A DNA stretch of 64,000 bases from Pseudomonas sp. JAI120 (GTDB lineage Bacteria; Pseudomonadota; Gammaproteobacteria; Pseudomonadales; Pseudomonadaceae), in assembly GCF_014207255.1 (NCBI RefSeq), contig NZ_JACHCZ010000001.1, positions 1,293,378-1,357,377 of the forward strand. Reading direction: 5' to 3'. Made by a program: the position numbers and the translations under genes. The notes under the pieces are model-generated. The model was not told the origin of the DNA and searched no databases. It was given only the letters and a program-made list of their open reading frames with translations. Within the stretch, counting starts at the first letter, position 1; each line of letters opens with the position of its first letter. Shown here piece by piece: positions 47,194 to 55,848 of this stretch.

Positions 47194-49633
47194 ACGTCCT
47201 CAACAAATCCACCGGACGACTGCGGTACAGCTGCCACAGCGGCCAGGCCGATGCCAGCAGCGTGGCCAGCAGCGCCAGCCCCAGCAATTGAGCGAGCTGC
47301 CACGGGAACACTTGCAACGGCAGGCGCCAGCCAAAGGCCTGCACGTTGATCACCGCATCCAGGCACCACGCCAGCAACAGGCCCAAGGGCAATGCCAACA
47401 CCAGCGTAAGCACCGCCAGCAACCAGGTTTGCCCCAGGTTCAGCAGCATCAATTGCCTGCGCGTCACCCCCAATGCCCACAGCGGAGCGAGTTGGCCGAG
47501 GCGGCTCTGGCTCTGGGTCAGCAGGCTGATGAACAGCGCCACACCGGCCACGCCCAAGGTCAGGCTGTTGAGCGCGGCGGTGGCGGCGAAGGTGCGTTCG
47601 AACACCTGGCTCGACCAACCCTTGAGTTGCTGTTGATCGACGATACGGCTGTCTTCCAGGGCAAAGGCGCGCTGCACTTCACCCACCAGCGGCGCCACGT
47701 TTTCCGGCAATACCCGCAGGTTGAAACGCGCCGGCGTCAGTGTCGGCCAGTGAGCCAGCAGGTGGCGGGAATTGACCAGCACGTGGCCCTTGGGATTGCC
47801 GTAATCGGCGTACACCCCCACCACGGTCGGCGACCACACACCCTGCGGCGTGGGAATGCTCACCGTATCACCCAGCGTCACCCCCAGCCGCCGCGCCAGT
47901 TGCTCGCTGAGCATCAGGGTCTCGCCTTGCTGCAACTGGTCCCACGGCGCGCTCGCCGCTTCCAGCAGCGGCCAATGCTGACGGTAGGTCGGGTCGTCGA
48001 CCACGCCAAACAGATCCGCCGGCCAGCCCTGCAATTGCACCGCGACCTGCCAGGTGGGCAACACGGTTTGTACCAACGGTTGCTGCGCCAGCCAGGCACC
48101 GAGGTGTTCTGCCTGGGCCGGGTTTTGCGGGTTGAGGTACAGCTCGGCGGTAAGGCGTTGCTCCAGCCAGTTATTGAAAGTGTGGCGAAAGCCCGAGGTC
48201 ATGGAGCCCGCGCCGATATTCGCGGCCAGGGCCAACAGCAGCGCCATCAATGCGAGGCTCAGGGCCGGCAGTTGTTGACGGCAGTCAGCCAGGAACCACT
48301 GGCCGAGTACCGAACGGCTGCGCCCCAATACGACCTTCAACAGCCCATTGAGCACGACCGGCAACCCCAGGGCGGCGCCGAGCAACAACCCCGCCATCAA
48401 CACAAAGCCCGCCGCCAGGCTATCGCCCAACCATAACGCCAACAACGCGATCAGTAAGGCCGTAGCCGCGACCCAGCCCTGGCGCCGCAACCAGCGCCCA
48501 TGGGCCTCGTGCCAGGCCTGGGCATTGGCCAGCGCCAGCAACGGCAAACGTGCCGCGCGCCACAGGCTGCTGGCGCCGGCAAGCAAGGCACCGAGCAAAC
48601 TCAAGCCCAGCCCCGCTGCCCACCACCCTGGGTTCAAGCTCAATTGGCCCGGTACCTCGGCGCCATACAGGCCGCGCAGGCTGGCGGCCACATCCGGCAG
48701 CAACAGGCTGGCCAGCAGGTAACCGCTGGCGACGCCGAGCACGCCCCCCAGCAGCGACAACGCCCCCAACTCCACCCCCAGGCCGAGGATCAACATCCGC
48801 GCACTCACCCCACAGGCGCGCAACGTGCGCAACAACCCCCGCCGCTGCTCCAGGGCCAGGCCGATGGCCGCGTGCACAATGAACAGCCCCACCACAAACG
48901 ACAGGAAGCCCAACGCATCAAGGTTCAGGTGAAAGCTCTCGGTCAACCGCGCGAGGTTATTCTCCTCGCCCTGCTTGAGTTGCAGCCCGGCGGGCGGTGT
49001 GGGATGGCGAGCGGCGAAGGCCTTGTCCACCAGCAGGCGCGAGAGCTGGCCGGGCATCTCCAGCAGCGGCTGGGCAAAACCGATATCGGTGAGCAACAGG
49101 CCGGGCGCCATATCCGCCTGGACCTGCAACGGTGGCAGGCGCTGCCCATTCAGTGTGAGCGGTTGCTGGCCTGCGCGCAGCCCCAGGGCCTGCAAGGTGT
49201 GCGGCGCAATCCAGGTACGCCCCGGCGGTTCAAAGAAGGCCAGCATCTGCGCCTGGCTCAAGCGCTGCCCCGCCACCGCGCCGCTGCCGGGCAACGACAG
49301 CGGCTCAATGCCCATCAACTGCAGGCGCACATCCTCATGCCCTTTGAGTTGCAGCCGCCCCTGCACCACCGGCGACACCGGCCACCCGGCGCGGCGCAGT
49401 TGGGCAAACAGCGTTTGCGGGAAACTGGCGGCGTCCGGCGCACTGAGGCTGGCCTGGGGTTCGCCGCCGATCAATTGGCTGGCGCGCGCGTAACTGTCAC
49501 GGGCCTGGCTGTTGAGGGCCTGCACCCCGGTCAGCAGCGCGGTGGCCAGCCACAGGCCGGTAAGTACGCTGAAAAACTGCACCGGATGGCGTCGCCAATG
49601 GCTGAGCAAGGCGCGCATGGTCCAGTAAAACAC
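47177..49633 (-). CDS. FtsX-type ABC transporter permease (AttF/AttG-like fusion)
   Basis: An 818-residue permease with two FtsX cores. A hydrophobic helix near the start is followed by a large periplasmic part, then clusters of helices near 250-480, and a second FtsX domain (about 500-815, ending WPLWQLYRSRPVDLLRTF). The GTG at 49633, five bases after the ATPase stop with GGAAAGG upstream, is preferred; an ATG at 49618 lacks a site. It forms a LolCE/MacB-like exporter or extractor with the ATPase and the lipocalin-like lipoprotein. Confidence 0.86.
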   Translation of the reverse strand: MFYWTMRALLSHWRRHPVQFFSVLTGLWLATALLTGVQALNSQARDSYARASQLIGGEPQASLSAPDAASFPQTLFAQLRRAGWPVSPVVQGRLQLKGHEDVRLQLMGIEPLSLPGSGAVAGQRLSQAQMLAFFEPPGRTWIAPHTLQALGLRAGQQPLTLNGQRLPPLQVQADMAPGLLLTDIGFAQPLLEMPGQLSRLLVDKAFAARHPTPPAGLQLKQGEENNLARLTESFHLNLDALGFLSFVVGLFIVHAAIGLALEQRRGLLRTLRACGVSARMLILGLGVELGALSLLGGVLGVASGYLLASLLLPDVAASLRGLYGAEVPGQLSLNPGWWAAGLGLSLLGALLAGASSLWRAARLPLLALANAQAWHEAHGRWLRRQGWVAATALLIALLALWLGDSLAAGFVLMAGLLLGAALGLPVVLNGLLKVVLGRSRSVLGQWFLADCRQQLPALSLALMALLLALAANIGAGSMTSGFRHTFNNWLEQRLTAELYLNPQNPAQAEHLGAWLAQQPLVQTVLPTWQVAVQLQGWPADLFGVVDDPTYRQHWPLLEAASAPWDQLQQGETLMLSEQLARRLGVTLGDTVSIPTPQGVWSPTVVGVYADYGNPKGHVLVNSRHLLAHWPTLTPARFNLRVLPENVAPLVGEVQRAFALEDSRIVDQQQLKGWSSQVFERTFAATAALNSLTLGVAGVALFISLLTQSQSRLGQLAPLWALGVTRRQLMLLNLGQTWLLAVLTLVLALPLGLLLAWCLDAVINVQAFGWRLPLQVFPWQLAQLLGLALLATLLASAWPLWQLYRSRPVDLLRTFAHED

Positions 49634-49635
49634 GC

Positions 49636-50295
49636 TCACGTCGGCAGGACCTTTCCATGATGCAGCACCACTTGCCGGTCCAGGCGGGCGGCGATGCGTG
49701 GGCTGTGAGTGACCATCAACAGGCTGGTGGGACTGTCGCGCAGCAGGTCCAGCAGCAGTTGCAGCACCTCGTCGCTGGTGGCTTCGTCGAGGTTGCCGGT
49801 GGGCTCGTCGGCCAACAGCAAACCCGGGCGCGAAGCCAACGCCCGTCCGACCGCCACCCGTTGCTGCTGGCCGCCCGAGAGTTGTTCCGGATAGCGCTTG
49901 AGCAAGTCCCCCAGGCCCAGGCGCTCGACCAATTGCGCCTGCCACTGCGGATCAAAACGCCCCGCCAGGCGGGCCTGGAATGCCAGGTTGTCGTCGACAC
50001 GCAAGCTACCGATCAGGTTGAACTGCTGGAACACCAGGCCGATCTCGGTACGCCGCCAGTGGGCCAGTTGCGCCTCGCTGAGCTGGTCGAGGCGCTGCTC
50101 GCCCACCTGGATAGTGCCGCCGTCCACCCGATCGAGCCCGGCCACCAGGTGCAGCAAGGTGCTCTTGCCGCTGCCGGACTCGCCCATCAAGGCCAGGCTG
50201 CTGCGCTCGCTCAGATGCAAATCGACCCCCGCCAACACCGGCAGCGGGCCTTGGGGAGTGGCGTAGCTTTTAAAGACACCTTGCACCTGCAACAT
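49636..50295 (-). CDS. ABC transporter ATPase (LolD/AttE-like)
   Basis: A 219-residue ATPase of the MacB/LolD group. Walker [18 protein letters not shown] near 37-53, signature [15 protein letters not shown] near 140 and Walker B LLLADEPTGNLD near 160 are present. First gene of the three-gene unit with the FtsX permease and the lipocalin-like lipoprotein on the minus strand. Confidence 0.92.
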   Translation of the reverse strand: MLQVQGVFKSYATPQGPLPVLAGVDLHLSERSSLALMGESGSGKSTLLHLVAGLDRVDGGTIQVGEQRLDQLSEAQLAHWRRTEIGLVFQQFNLIGSLRVDDNLAFQARLAGRFDPQWQAQLVERLGLGDLLKRYPEQLSGGQQQRVAVGRALASRPGLLLADEPTGNLDEATSDEVLQLLLDLLRDSPTSLLMVTHSPRIAARLDRQVVLHHGKVLPT

Positions 50296-50468
50296 GGCAA
50301 CACTCGTCTGATGGCTGGCAATCGAGAATAACGGCTAAGGATTCACGTCACGCAAATTTTTCACATTGATTTCACCGGTTGCCCACCCACCGCCCTTTAA
50401 ATTACCGGCCAAACGTCATTCGTCGGCAACTTGTTAGTTACCACGCCTGGCAACTTTTAACTGCAGCA

Positions 50469-50488
50469 TGTTCAGCGAAAAGACAGCC
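50469..50488. promoter_or_regulatory. Shared motif upstream of the phosphatase gene
   Basis: TGTTCAGCGAAAAGACAGCC recurs with one change at 51273-51292, upstream of arnT. It lies 46 bases before the phosphatase start. A nearby GCCCTTTAAATTA block at 50392 also has a counterpart (GCCCTTTAATTA) near 51314. No known regulator consensus is recognised. Confidence 0.45.
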
Positions 50489-50533
50489 GCCCTGTGACAG
50501 CCTCCCGCTTCACTTCGGGCACTCGCCGACAAG

Positions 50534-51244
50534 TTGCGCCTCATGAATACAATATTGCCGACAGTGACCATGGTGAATGAAGTGGTTGACCTTACCCTGA
50601 CCAAACCACGCTCACGCCGGGCCTTTCTGAAGCGTTGGCAAACCCTCTGGCTGGGGATCGTGGTGGTCGCCTTGCTCATTACCGGCAGCCTGTTCTGGCC
50701 TTCATCACCACAAGACCTGGGCGTGGGCAATCGCTTGTTGAGTTCCCAGGTGCTGCCGCTCTGGCGCGATGGCGACCTGATCGTGCTGGTACGCCATGAA
50801 GAGCGTTGCGATCGCTCGTCCAATCCATGCCTGGGGCCGGTGGAAGGCTTGACGATCAATGGCAGCCAACACGCTGAAAAACTTGGGAAAGCCTTTAAAA
50901 CACTGGGTATGGATGGCAGCGACGTGCTCGCAAGTCCAGCCATTCGCACCGCCCAGACCTTACGTTTCATGTTCGGCAAAAACGAGCTGACCTCCGGCCA
51001 GCAGGCCGTGTGCGGCACGGCCATGGGCGAAGAATTACTCAGCCACAAAGCACCCGGGCGCAACCTCGTCTTCGTCACCCACAGCGGTTGCATTGCCGAC
51101 TTCGAAACCGCCCTGGGCTTCCCCCACGCCAAGTTTTCCGAGTACGGCAGCGCGCTGTTCGTACAGGTGCTGGCCAACGGCAAGTTCAAGGCCCTGGGCA
51201 TCATGAAAAACCAGGATTGGCCAGCCGCACTTAAACAAATCTAA
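50534..51244 (+). CDS. Membrane-anchored histidine phosphatase (Ais/PmrG-like)
   Basis: A 236-residue protein with a basic N-terminus and one transmembrane helix (about 39-57), then a histidine-phosphatase fold outside the membrane. The catalytic motif is VLVRHEERCD (RHE in place of RHG). The second-half HSG motif is in VTHSGCIADFE. The disulfide-forming cysteines (CDRSSNPC) fit a periplasmic site. It precedes arnT, as Ais/PmrG-type phosphatases acting on lipopolysaccharide do in other bacteria; this role is inferred. A 20-base motif upstream (50469-50488) recurs upstream of arnT. Confidence 0.75.
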   Translation: MRLMNTILPTVTMVNEVVDLTLTKPRSRRAFLKRWQTLWLGIVVVALLITGSLFWPSSPQDLGVGNRLLSSQVLPLWRDGDLIVLVRHEERCDRSSNPCLGPVEGLTINGSQHAEKLGKAFKTLGMDGSDVLASPAIRTAQTLRFMFGKNELTSGQQAVCGTAMGEELLSHKAPGRNLVFVTHSGCIADFETALGFPHAKFSEYGSALFVQVLANGKFKALGIMKNQDWPAALKQI

Positions 51245-51272
51245 GTCATTCCCTTCCCGCCCCTACGGCCTA

Positions 51273-51292
51273 TGTTCAGCAAAAAGACAGCC
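51273..51292. promoter_or_regulatory. Shared motif upstream of arnT
   Basis: TGTTCAGCAAAAAGACAGCC, one mismatch from the copy at 50469-50488. It lies about 140 bases before the arnT ATG in the 188-base gap between the phosphatase and arnT genes. The gap argues for a separate promoter for arnT. Confidence 0.45.
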
Positions 51293-51432
51293 CTGTTCTG
51301 GCATGTTTAGTTGCGCCCTTTAATTAAGGTCGTTATGACTATTTCCTGTTACTTAGTGAACGCTGTGACGACTTTCGCCATTACTTCATTAGTTGAAAAA
51401 ACTACCATCAGGCGTCAGGGAGCGACGTTTTC

Positions 51433-53088
51433 ATGACCCGCCTGAAACCCCTGCCGGTGTTATTACTGGCCTTCGTCGCGTTTTATCTATTGCCCCTGGG
51501 CCTGCACGGTTTGTGGATACCGGATGAAACCCGCTACGCCCAGATCAGCCAGGAGATGCTCCTGAGCGGCAACTGGGTGGCGCCGCACTTCATGGGCATC
51601 CGTTATTTCGAAAAACCCGCTGCCGGTTACTGGCTGATCGCCCTGGGCCAGGCCGTGTTTGGCCAGAACCTGTTCGGTGTACGCATCGCCTCGGCCCTGA
51701 CCACTGGGTTGAGCGTGCTGCTTGCGTACCTGATCGCCCGCCGCCTGTGGAACGACCCACGCAAGAGTTTCGCCTGCGCCCTGCTCTACCTGAGCTTTGG
51801 CCTGGTGGCCGGGCAAGCGGGGTACTCCAACCTCGATCCGCAATTCACCTTGTGGGTCAACCTGAGCCTGGTGGCGCTGTGGTTTGCCCTCGACAGCAGC
51901 CTCCTGCGCAGCCGTCTGGGCGCCTGGGCCGTGCTGGGATTCGCCTGTGCCATGGGGTTCATGACCAAGGGTTTCCTGGCGTGGGCGCTGCCGGTACTGA
52001 TTGCCGTGCCTTATATGCTCTGGCAACGGCGCCTGGGCGAGCTGCTGCGGTATGGCCCGTTGGCAATCGGCGTGGCCGTGCTGGTGTGTTTGCCCTGGGT
52101 GCTGGCGGTCCACACTCAGGAACCGGATTTCTGGCGCTTCTTTTTCTGGAATGAACACATCCGCCGCTTCAGTGCCGATAACGCGCAACACGTGCGGCCC
52201 TGGTGGTTCTTCCTGCCGATCATGGCGGTGGCTTGCCTGCCGTGGGCCGGGCTGCTGCCCAACACCCTGCACCAGGCCTGGAAAGAAAAGCGCCACCCGG
52301 CGATCGCCTTCCTGGCCCTTTGGCTGCTGTTGCCCCTGGGCTTGTTCAGCCTGAGCAACGGCAAGCTGCCGACCTACATCATGCCGTGCCTGCTGCCCCT
52401 GGCGTTGCTGATGGGGCATACCTTGAGCGACCTGGTCAGCCAAGGCAAAACCCAAGCCCTGTGCCTCAATGGCCTGTTCAACTTCGTGATCGGCATGGCC
52501 GCCATGGTCGGCCTGATCTACCTGCAAATCGCCAGGCCGCTGTACAGCAACAGCCATGCCGAGATGTTCAGCCTGTCGCTGGCGTTTATCGTGCTGCTGG
52601 GCTGGATCCTTGCCAACCTGCTGCAGGCCTTGCGTCCGCTGACGTTGTGGGCGATGCCGGCCCTGGGCATCGGCCTGCTGGTGATCCTGCTGCCGGCGAG
52701 CATGCCGGCGCAGATCGCGGATAACGAAATGCCCGACCAATTTGTGCTGGAGCATCTGGATGAGTTGCAGCACACCCACGCACTGCTGAGCAATGAACTG
52801 GAGAGCGCCAGCGCATTGGCCTGGCGCCTGCAACGCGCCGACGTGGTGCTGTATGACACCGAAGGCGAGTTGCGTTACGGCTTGCAGTACGCTGGTGCCG
52901 TAAAACGCAAAGTGGGGTTGGAACAGGTTCAGGGCTGGCTCAAAGAAGCACGCCAGCACGGCTCGGTCGGCGTGCTGCTGCGGGTCAACAGCACCAGTGA
53001 AATGCGCGAGGCCGGGCAATTGCCGCCCGGAGGCAAACGCTATCACAAGGGCTACCTGGAACTTATCCTCTACCCGCAGGCGCCATGA
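51433..53088 (+). CDS. arnT: ArnT aminoarabinose lipid A transferase
   Basis: A 551-residue polytopic glycosyltransferase of family GT83 with about twelve helices. The first periplasmic loop contains [17 protein letters not shown], with the acidic residues typical of ArnT, and [13 protein letters not shown] follows. ArnT moves 4-amino-4-deoxy-L-arabinose from undecaprenyl phosphate to lipid A and so lowers binding of cationic peptides. The arnBCADEF genes are not next to it. ATG follows a GGGAGCGACG leader. It overlaps the next ArnT-like gene by four bases (ATGA). Confidence 0.9.
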   Translation: MTRLKPLPVLLLAFVAFYLLPLGLHGLWIPDETRYAQISQEMLLSGNWVAPHFMGIRYFEKPAAGYWLIALGQAVFGQNLFGVRIASALTTGLSVLLAYLIARRLWNDPRKSFACALLYLSFGLVAGQAGYSNLDPQFTLWVNLSLVALWFALDSSLLRSRLGAWAVLGFACAMGFMTKGFLAWALPVLIAVPYMLWQRRLGELLRYGPLAIGVAVLVCLPWVLAVHTQEPDFWRFFFWNEHIRRFSADNAQHVRPWWFFLPIMAVACLPWAGLLPNTLHQAWKEKRHPAIAFLALWLLLPLGLFSLSNGKLPTYIMPCLLPLALLMGHTLSDLVSQGKTQALCLNGLFNFVIGMAAMVGLIYLQIARPLYSNSHAEMFSLSLAFIVLLGWILANLLQALRPLTLWAMPALGIGLLVILLPASMPAQIADNEMPDQFVLEHLDELQHTHALLSNELESASALAWRLQRADVVLYDTEGELRYGLQYAGAVKRKVGLEQVQGWLKEARQHGSVGVLLRVNSTSEMREAGQLPPGGKRYHKGYLELILYPQAP

Positions 53089-54338
53089 TGCCGGGTTATT
53101 TCAAGACCGAACGCGGCGCCCTGCTGCTGTTGCTGGGCGTCTCGGCCCTGCTGCTGCTCACCGGCCTGGGCGCGCGTGACCTGTGGGGCCCGGAAACCCG
53201 CTGGGCGAATATCGCCTTGCAGATGCTGCAGAGCGGTGACTATTTCGACCCGTACCTCAAGGGCCTGCCGTATTACGACAAACCCCTGCCCTCCTACTGG
53301 CTGATCACCGGCGCGGCCCACCTGATGGGGGGCCTTGGTCCCTGGTCGTTGCGCCTGCCGTCGGTGATCGGCGCGTGGTTGAGTGTGTGGCTGGTGTACC
53401 TGCTCGGCGAGCAACGCTACAAGCGCCACCTCAATCTGCGCCTGGTGCTGGCCGTGCTGATCGCCGCCGCAGTGTATGCGGTGCCGTTCGTGCTGTCGCA
53501 CGTCTACGGCGCACCGACCTATGGCGCGAGCGGCCTGGCGTTGGTGTTCCGGGAAAACGTGGTGCGTTTCTTCGACCCGTTCGACCATATGGGGCCGATC
53601 TACACCTACCTGATCTACCTGCCCGCCTACACGCTGCCCTGGACTCCGTGCTGGTTGCTCGGCCTGTGGCTGGCCGTGCGCCACTGGCGCCACACCGCGC
53701 CGAACGCGCGCTGGCTGGTGTGGGGCCTGGGCCTGCTGTTTGTGTTCTTCACCGCCAGCGGCAGCCGGCGCAGCTACTACGTGCTGCCGCTGGTGCCCTT
53801 TGCCCAATTGCTGGCGGCGTGGTGGCTGAGCGAGCGCGTGTTGAAAAAGCCCGCCATCTGGCCGCGCTGGCAGAAGGGTCTGGGGATCGCTGCCGCACTC
53901 ATGCTGTTGATACTCGGCGTGGCCTATCCCTGGTCTAACGGCAACGGCGGCGTGACCCGCTTCGCCGAAGATGTGCAAGCCGAGGCCGTGAAAAGCGCGC
54001 CCTGGAACCAATGGCAGATGGTGCTGGTGGAAGTCGACAACAAGGTCCCGATGTACCTGCAAAATGGCGGCAAGCCGTTCTACTACATCGCCGAGACCCA
54101 GGACTTTCCCCGCCAGGGTGACACAGCCGCCTTCATGGCCTGGCTGGAAAAAACCAGCGGCCAAGGCTTTGACCCGCAACGTACGATCATCGTCGCGCAG
54201 TTCTCCAAGGACGATCCGACGCCGCTGGCGTATTTGGGTGCGGATCATCAGGTGATCACGACCCGGCCGGACAATGGCGAGCGGCTGTTTCACAAGCGTG
54301 ACGAGGGCAGTGTCGCGTTTATCCCTGCGTCACGCTGA
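53085..54338 (+). CDS. Second ArnT-like glycosyltransferase, internally shortened
   Basis: A 417-residue GT39/GT83-type membrane protein. The N-terminal part ([33 protein letters not shown]) is clear, as are the later helices (about 115-190 and 210-300) and the periplasmic tail. At about residue 110 YLLGEQ runs directly into [13 protein letters not shown], where full-length relatives have several more helices, so about 80-100 residues seem missing. It overlaps arnT by four bases. It may be a defective copy or a shorter partner; activity is doubtful. Confidence 0.68.
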   Translation: MMPGYFKTERGALLLLLGVSALLLLTGLGARDLWGPETRWANIALQMLQSGDYFDPYLKGLPYYDKPLPSYWLITGAAHLMGGLGPWSLRLPSVIGAWLSVWLVYLLGEQRYKRHLNLRLVLAVLIAAAVYAVPFVLSHVYGAPTYGASGLALVFRENVVRFFDPFDHMGPIYTYLIYLPAYTLPWTPCWLLGLWLAVRHWRHTAPNARWLVWGLGLLFVFFTASGSRRSYYVLPLVPFAQLLAAWWLSERVLKKPAIWPRWQKGLGIAAALMLLILGVAYPWSNGNGGVTRFAEDVQAEAVKSAPWNQWQMVLVEVDNKVPMYLQNGGKPFYYIAETQDFPRQGDTAAFMAWLEKTSGQGFDPQRTIIVAQFSKDDPTPLAYLGADHQVITTRPDNGERLFHKRDEGSVAFIPASR

Positions 54339-54443
54339 TAGCTGCGTATCAGGTGTGCTTGTACCGCGCTGGGCGGGGCGTGGGGACAGTGAGCCGCTTG
54401 ATCATGGAAAACAGGTTTTGGGGTGAACAGGCTTTTTGTGGCC

Positions 54444-54848
54444 TTATTTCGGTGGAACCACCGCCTCCGCCTCTATTTCGATCAACCACTCCGGCAACGA
54501 AAGCCCACTGACAATAATCCAGGACGACGGCGGCGGGTTATGGGGGAAGCGCTCACGGAGCGCCCGGGCTATGAGTTCCTGCTGATCACGCGCGGATTCG
54601 ACGATATACAGCCGCAGCATCACCACATGGGACAAGTCACCCTCGACCTCGGCCAGGATCTTTTCGATATTGTCCAACGCCGTAGCGGTTTGCTCGGCCA
54701 TGCCTGGACCCACGGTACGCTCCTGGGCGTCCACACCTACCTGGCCGGAAAGCAGAATACGCCGGCCATCAGGCACTTCGATGGCTTGGCTGAAGCCGTA
54801 TTGCAAGGAGTTGAATACGCTCTTGGGATTGATGACCTTGGGTTGCAT
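54444..54848 (-). CDS. RidA/YjgF-family protein
   Basis: A 134-residue protein of the Rid family (YjgF/YER057c), which hydrolyses reactive enamines and imines from PLP enzymes or acts in related catabolism. Family features: FSQAIEVPDGRRILLSGQVG near 18-37 and the C-terminal WLIEIEAEAVVP. It is one of the longer, RutC-distant Rid groups. ATG at 54848 is chosen because it gives the usual short N-terminus. Standing alone; its physiological substrate is unknown. Confidence 0.87.
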   Translation of the reverse strand: MQPKVINPKSVFNSLQYGFSQAIEVPDGRRILLSGQVGVDAQERTVGPGMAEQTATALDNIEKILAEVEGDLSHVVMLRLYIVESARDQQELIARALRERFPHNPPPSSWIIVSGLSLPEWLIEIEAEAVVPPK

Positions 54849-54899
54849 GACGCGTCCTTGTTGTCGGTAGGAGTGCAAGGCTAACGTTAAAAGTCTTAC

Positions 54900-55080
54900 G
54901 TCTCCAGGAGAGGGCTTTGGGTGATGAAGATGAGCAGGTCCATCGGACCGCTCTTACGCAACTTTCGGGTTGCGTCTGATCCACCTCGCCGCTAACCTTC
55001 GCGGGTCGCTGCAAATTCAGCGAATGGGTGTGGTAGCCCAGTTCTTTCATAGACCCCAAAACGCTCAAGGGCGTTTTTTT
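54900..55080 (+). ncRNA. Candidate structured small RNA or leader
   Basis: No gene is recognised in 54849-55220. Instead there are stem-loops in series: ACGCAAC-N6-GTTGCGT (54956-54975), CGCTG-N6-CAGCG (55007-55022), and AAACGC-N6-GCGTTTTTTT (55059-55080), the last an intrinsic terminator on the plus strand. No plus-strand gene upstream needs this terminator. This looks like an independent transcript; strand is set by the T-run. It is not matched to a known RNA family. Confidence 0.4.
55059..55080 (+). terminator. Intrinsic terminator without an upstream gene
   Basis: AAACGC-TCAAGG-GCGTTT followed by a run of T to 55080. The next plus-strand gene upstream ends at 54338, so it probably ends a non-coding transcript. 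Confidence 0.65.
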
Positions 55081-55112
55081 GTGCGGGCTGCTTTGTGGCG
55101 GCTGTGCATGGG

Positions 55113-55186
55113 AGGCTTCGGCCTGCCGGGTTTCTATGACCGGTCTACCACCCCGTGTACAGTCGCCTCCTGACTTCGTGTGGTAG
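55113..55186 (+). promoter_or_regulatory. Structured leader of the DUF6124-like gene
   Basis: AGGC-UUCG-GCCU (55113-55124) is a stem with a UUCG tetraloop; CTACCAC (55145-55151) can pair with GTGGTAG (55180-55186). Both lie between the terminator at 55080 and the gene start at 55221. It could be part of the mRNA leader. No known riboswitch is recognised. Confidence 0.35.
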
Positions 55187-55220
55187 CGAAATGGAGGTGC
55201 TCATTCATAGGAGCTTCGCC

Positions 55221-55496
55221 ATGAAAAAAGTCACACCCAATCCCCCGCCATACACCTCGGATGACAACCCGCAAATACCCCCCGATGTCATCTTCACCGT
55301 CCGTCCCGGCCTGAGTACGGAAGCCGCCTTGAGTAACGCCAGCGAGATGCTTGAATCGGCCACGGTCTGCGCGTACGACTGCGCCGAACGTCTTGACAGT
55401 CACAACCGCAGGCAGGTGCTGGCAGTGGTGCAGATGATCGAGATTGCGCCGTTATTGGTGGATGAAGCCCTTAACCGGGAATGCCCGGCGGCCTGA
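55221..55496 (+). CDS. Small DUF6124/DUF3077-like protein
   Basis: A 91-residue cytoplasmic protein resembling the small DUF6124/DUF3077 proteins common in Pseudomonas. It begins MKKVTPNPPPYTSDDN, has a middle segment FTVRPGLSTEAALSNASEML, and a helical C-terminus. The ATG at 55221 has a TAGGAG site eight bases upstream. Function unknown. It is preceded by the structured stretch described separately. Confidence 0.7.
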   Translation: MKKVTPNPPPYTSDDNPQIPPDVIFTVRPGLSTEAALSNASEMLESATVCAYDCAERLDSHNRRQVLAVVQMIEIAPLLVDEALNRECPAA

Positions 55497-55538
55497 TCAC
55501 ACAGCGCAAACTCAAGCAGCACAGCAGAGCCCCAGTGG

Positions 55539-55566
55539 GAGTTGTCGAGCTAAAGCTCGACAGCTC
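55539..55566. repeat. Perfect 12-base hairpin after the DUF6124-like gene
   Basis: GAGTTGTCGAGC-TAAA-GCTCGACAGCTC pairs along its length with one G-T pair. It lies 43 bases past the stop. No T-run follows, so it may be a REP-like palindrome or a processing site. The rest of 55497-55848, apart from the REPIN below, shows no gene. Confidence 0.5.
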
Positions 55567-55656
55567 TTAACTTCAAATAACTTACTGATTTAAAAGGGTT
55601 AAAATTTCACCCTGACGTCGTGAGTCTTGCATACACAATTTCAGGCGACCGCATTC

Positions 55657-55793
55657 CTGTGGCGAGCGGGCTTGTCCCGCGCTGGGCTGCGCAGCAGCCC
55701 CAAAACCAGGCGCAGAGGCGTACCTGACACACCGCATTCGTCTTCATCAGGGCCGCTTCGCAGCCCAACGCGGGACAAGCCCGCTCGCCACAG
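55657..55793. repeat. REPIN of the CTGTGGCGAGCGGGC family
   Basis: CTGTGGCGAGCGGGCTTGTC at the left and its reverse complement ending at 55793 bracket 137 bases. It is a third REP family in the window, in the non-coding gap 55497-55848. Confidence 0.85.
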
Positions 55794-55848
55794 AGGTCCC
55801 CGTTTGCTGCGCGACAGCGCTACGTCGAGCAGGATAAATACGCTGACG

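Noticed and set aside
46808-49660. Gln- and His-rich plus-strand frames of 542 and 386 codons opposite the FtsX permease
   Set aside because: Repetitive Gln/His/Arg content is typical of the antisense of Leu/Ala-rich membrane proteins.
54950-55080. Possible tRNA in the stem-loop region
   Set aside because: No cloverleaf, T-loop GGTTCGAATCC or CCA-compatible acceptor stem can be formed.
55657-55793. Possible CRISPR repeats
   Set aside because: The palindromes are single inverted pairs, not evenly spaced direct repeats, and no cas genes are present.
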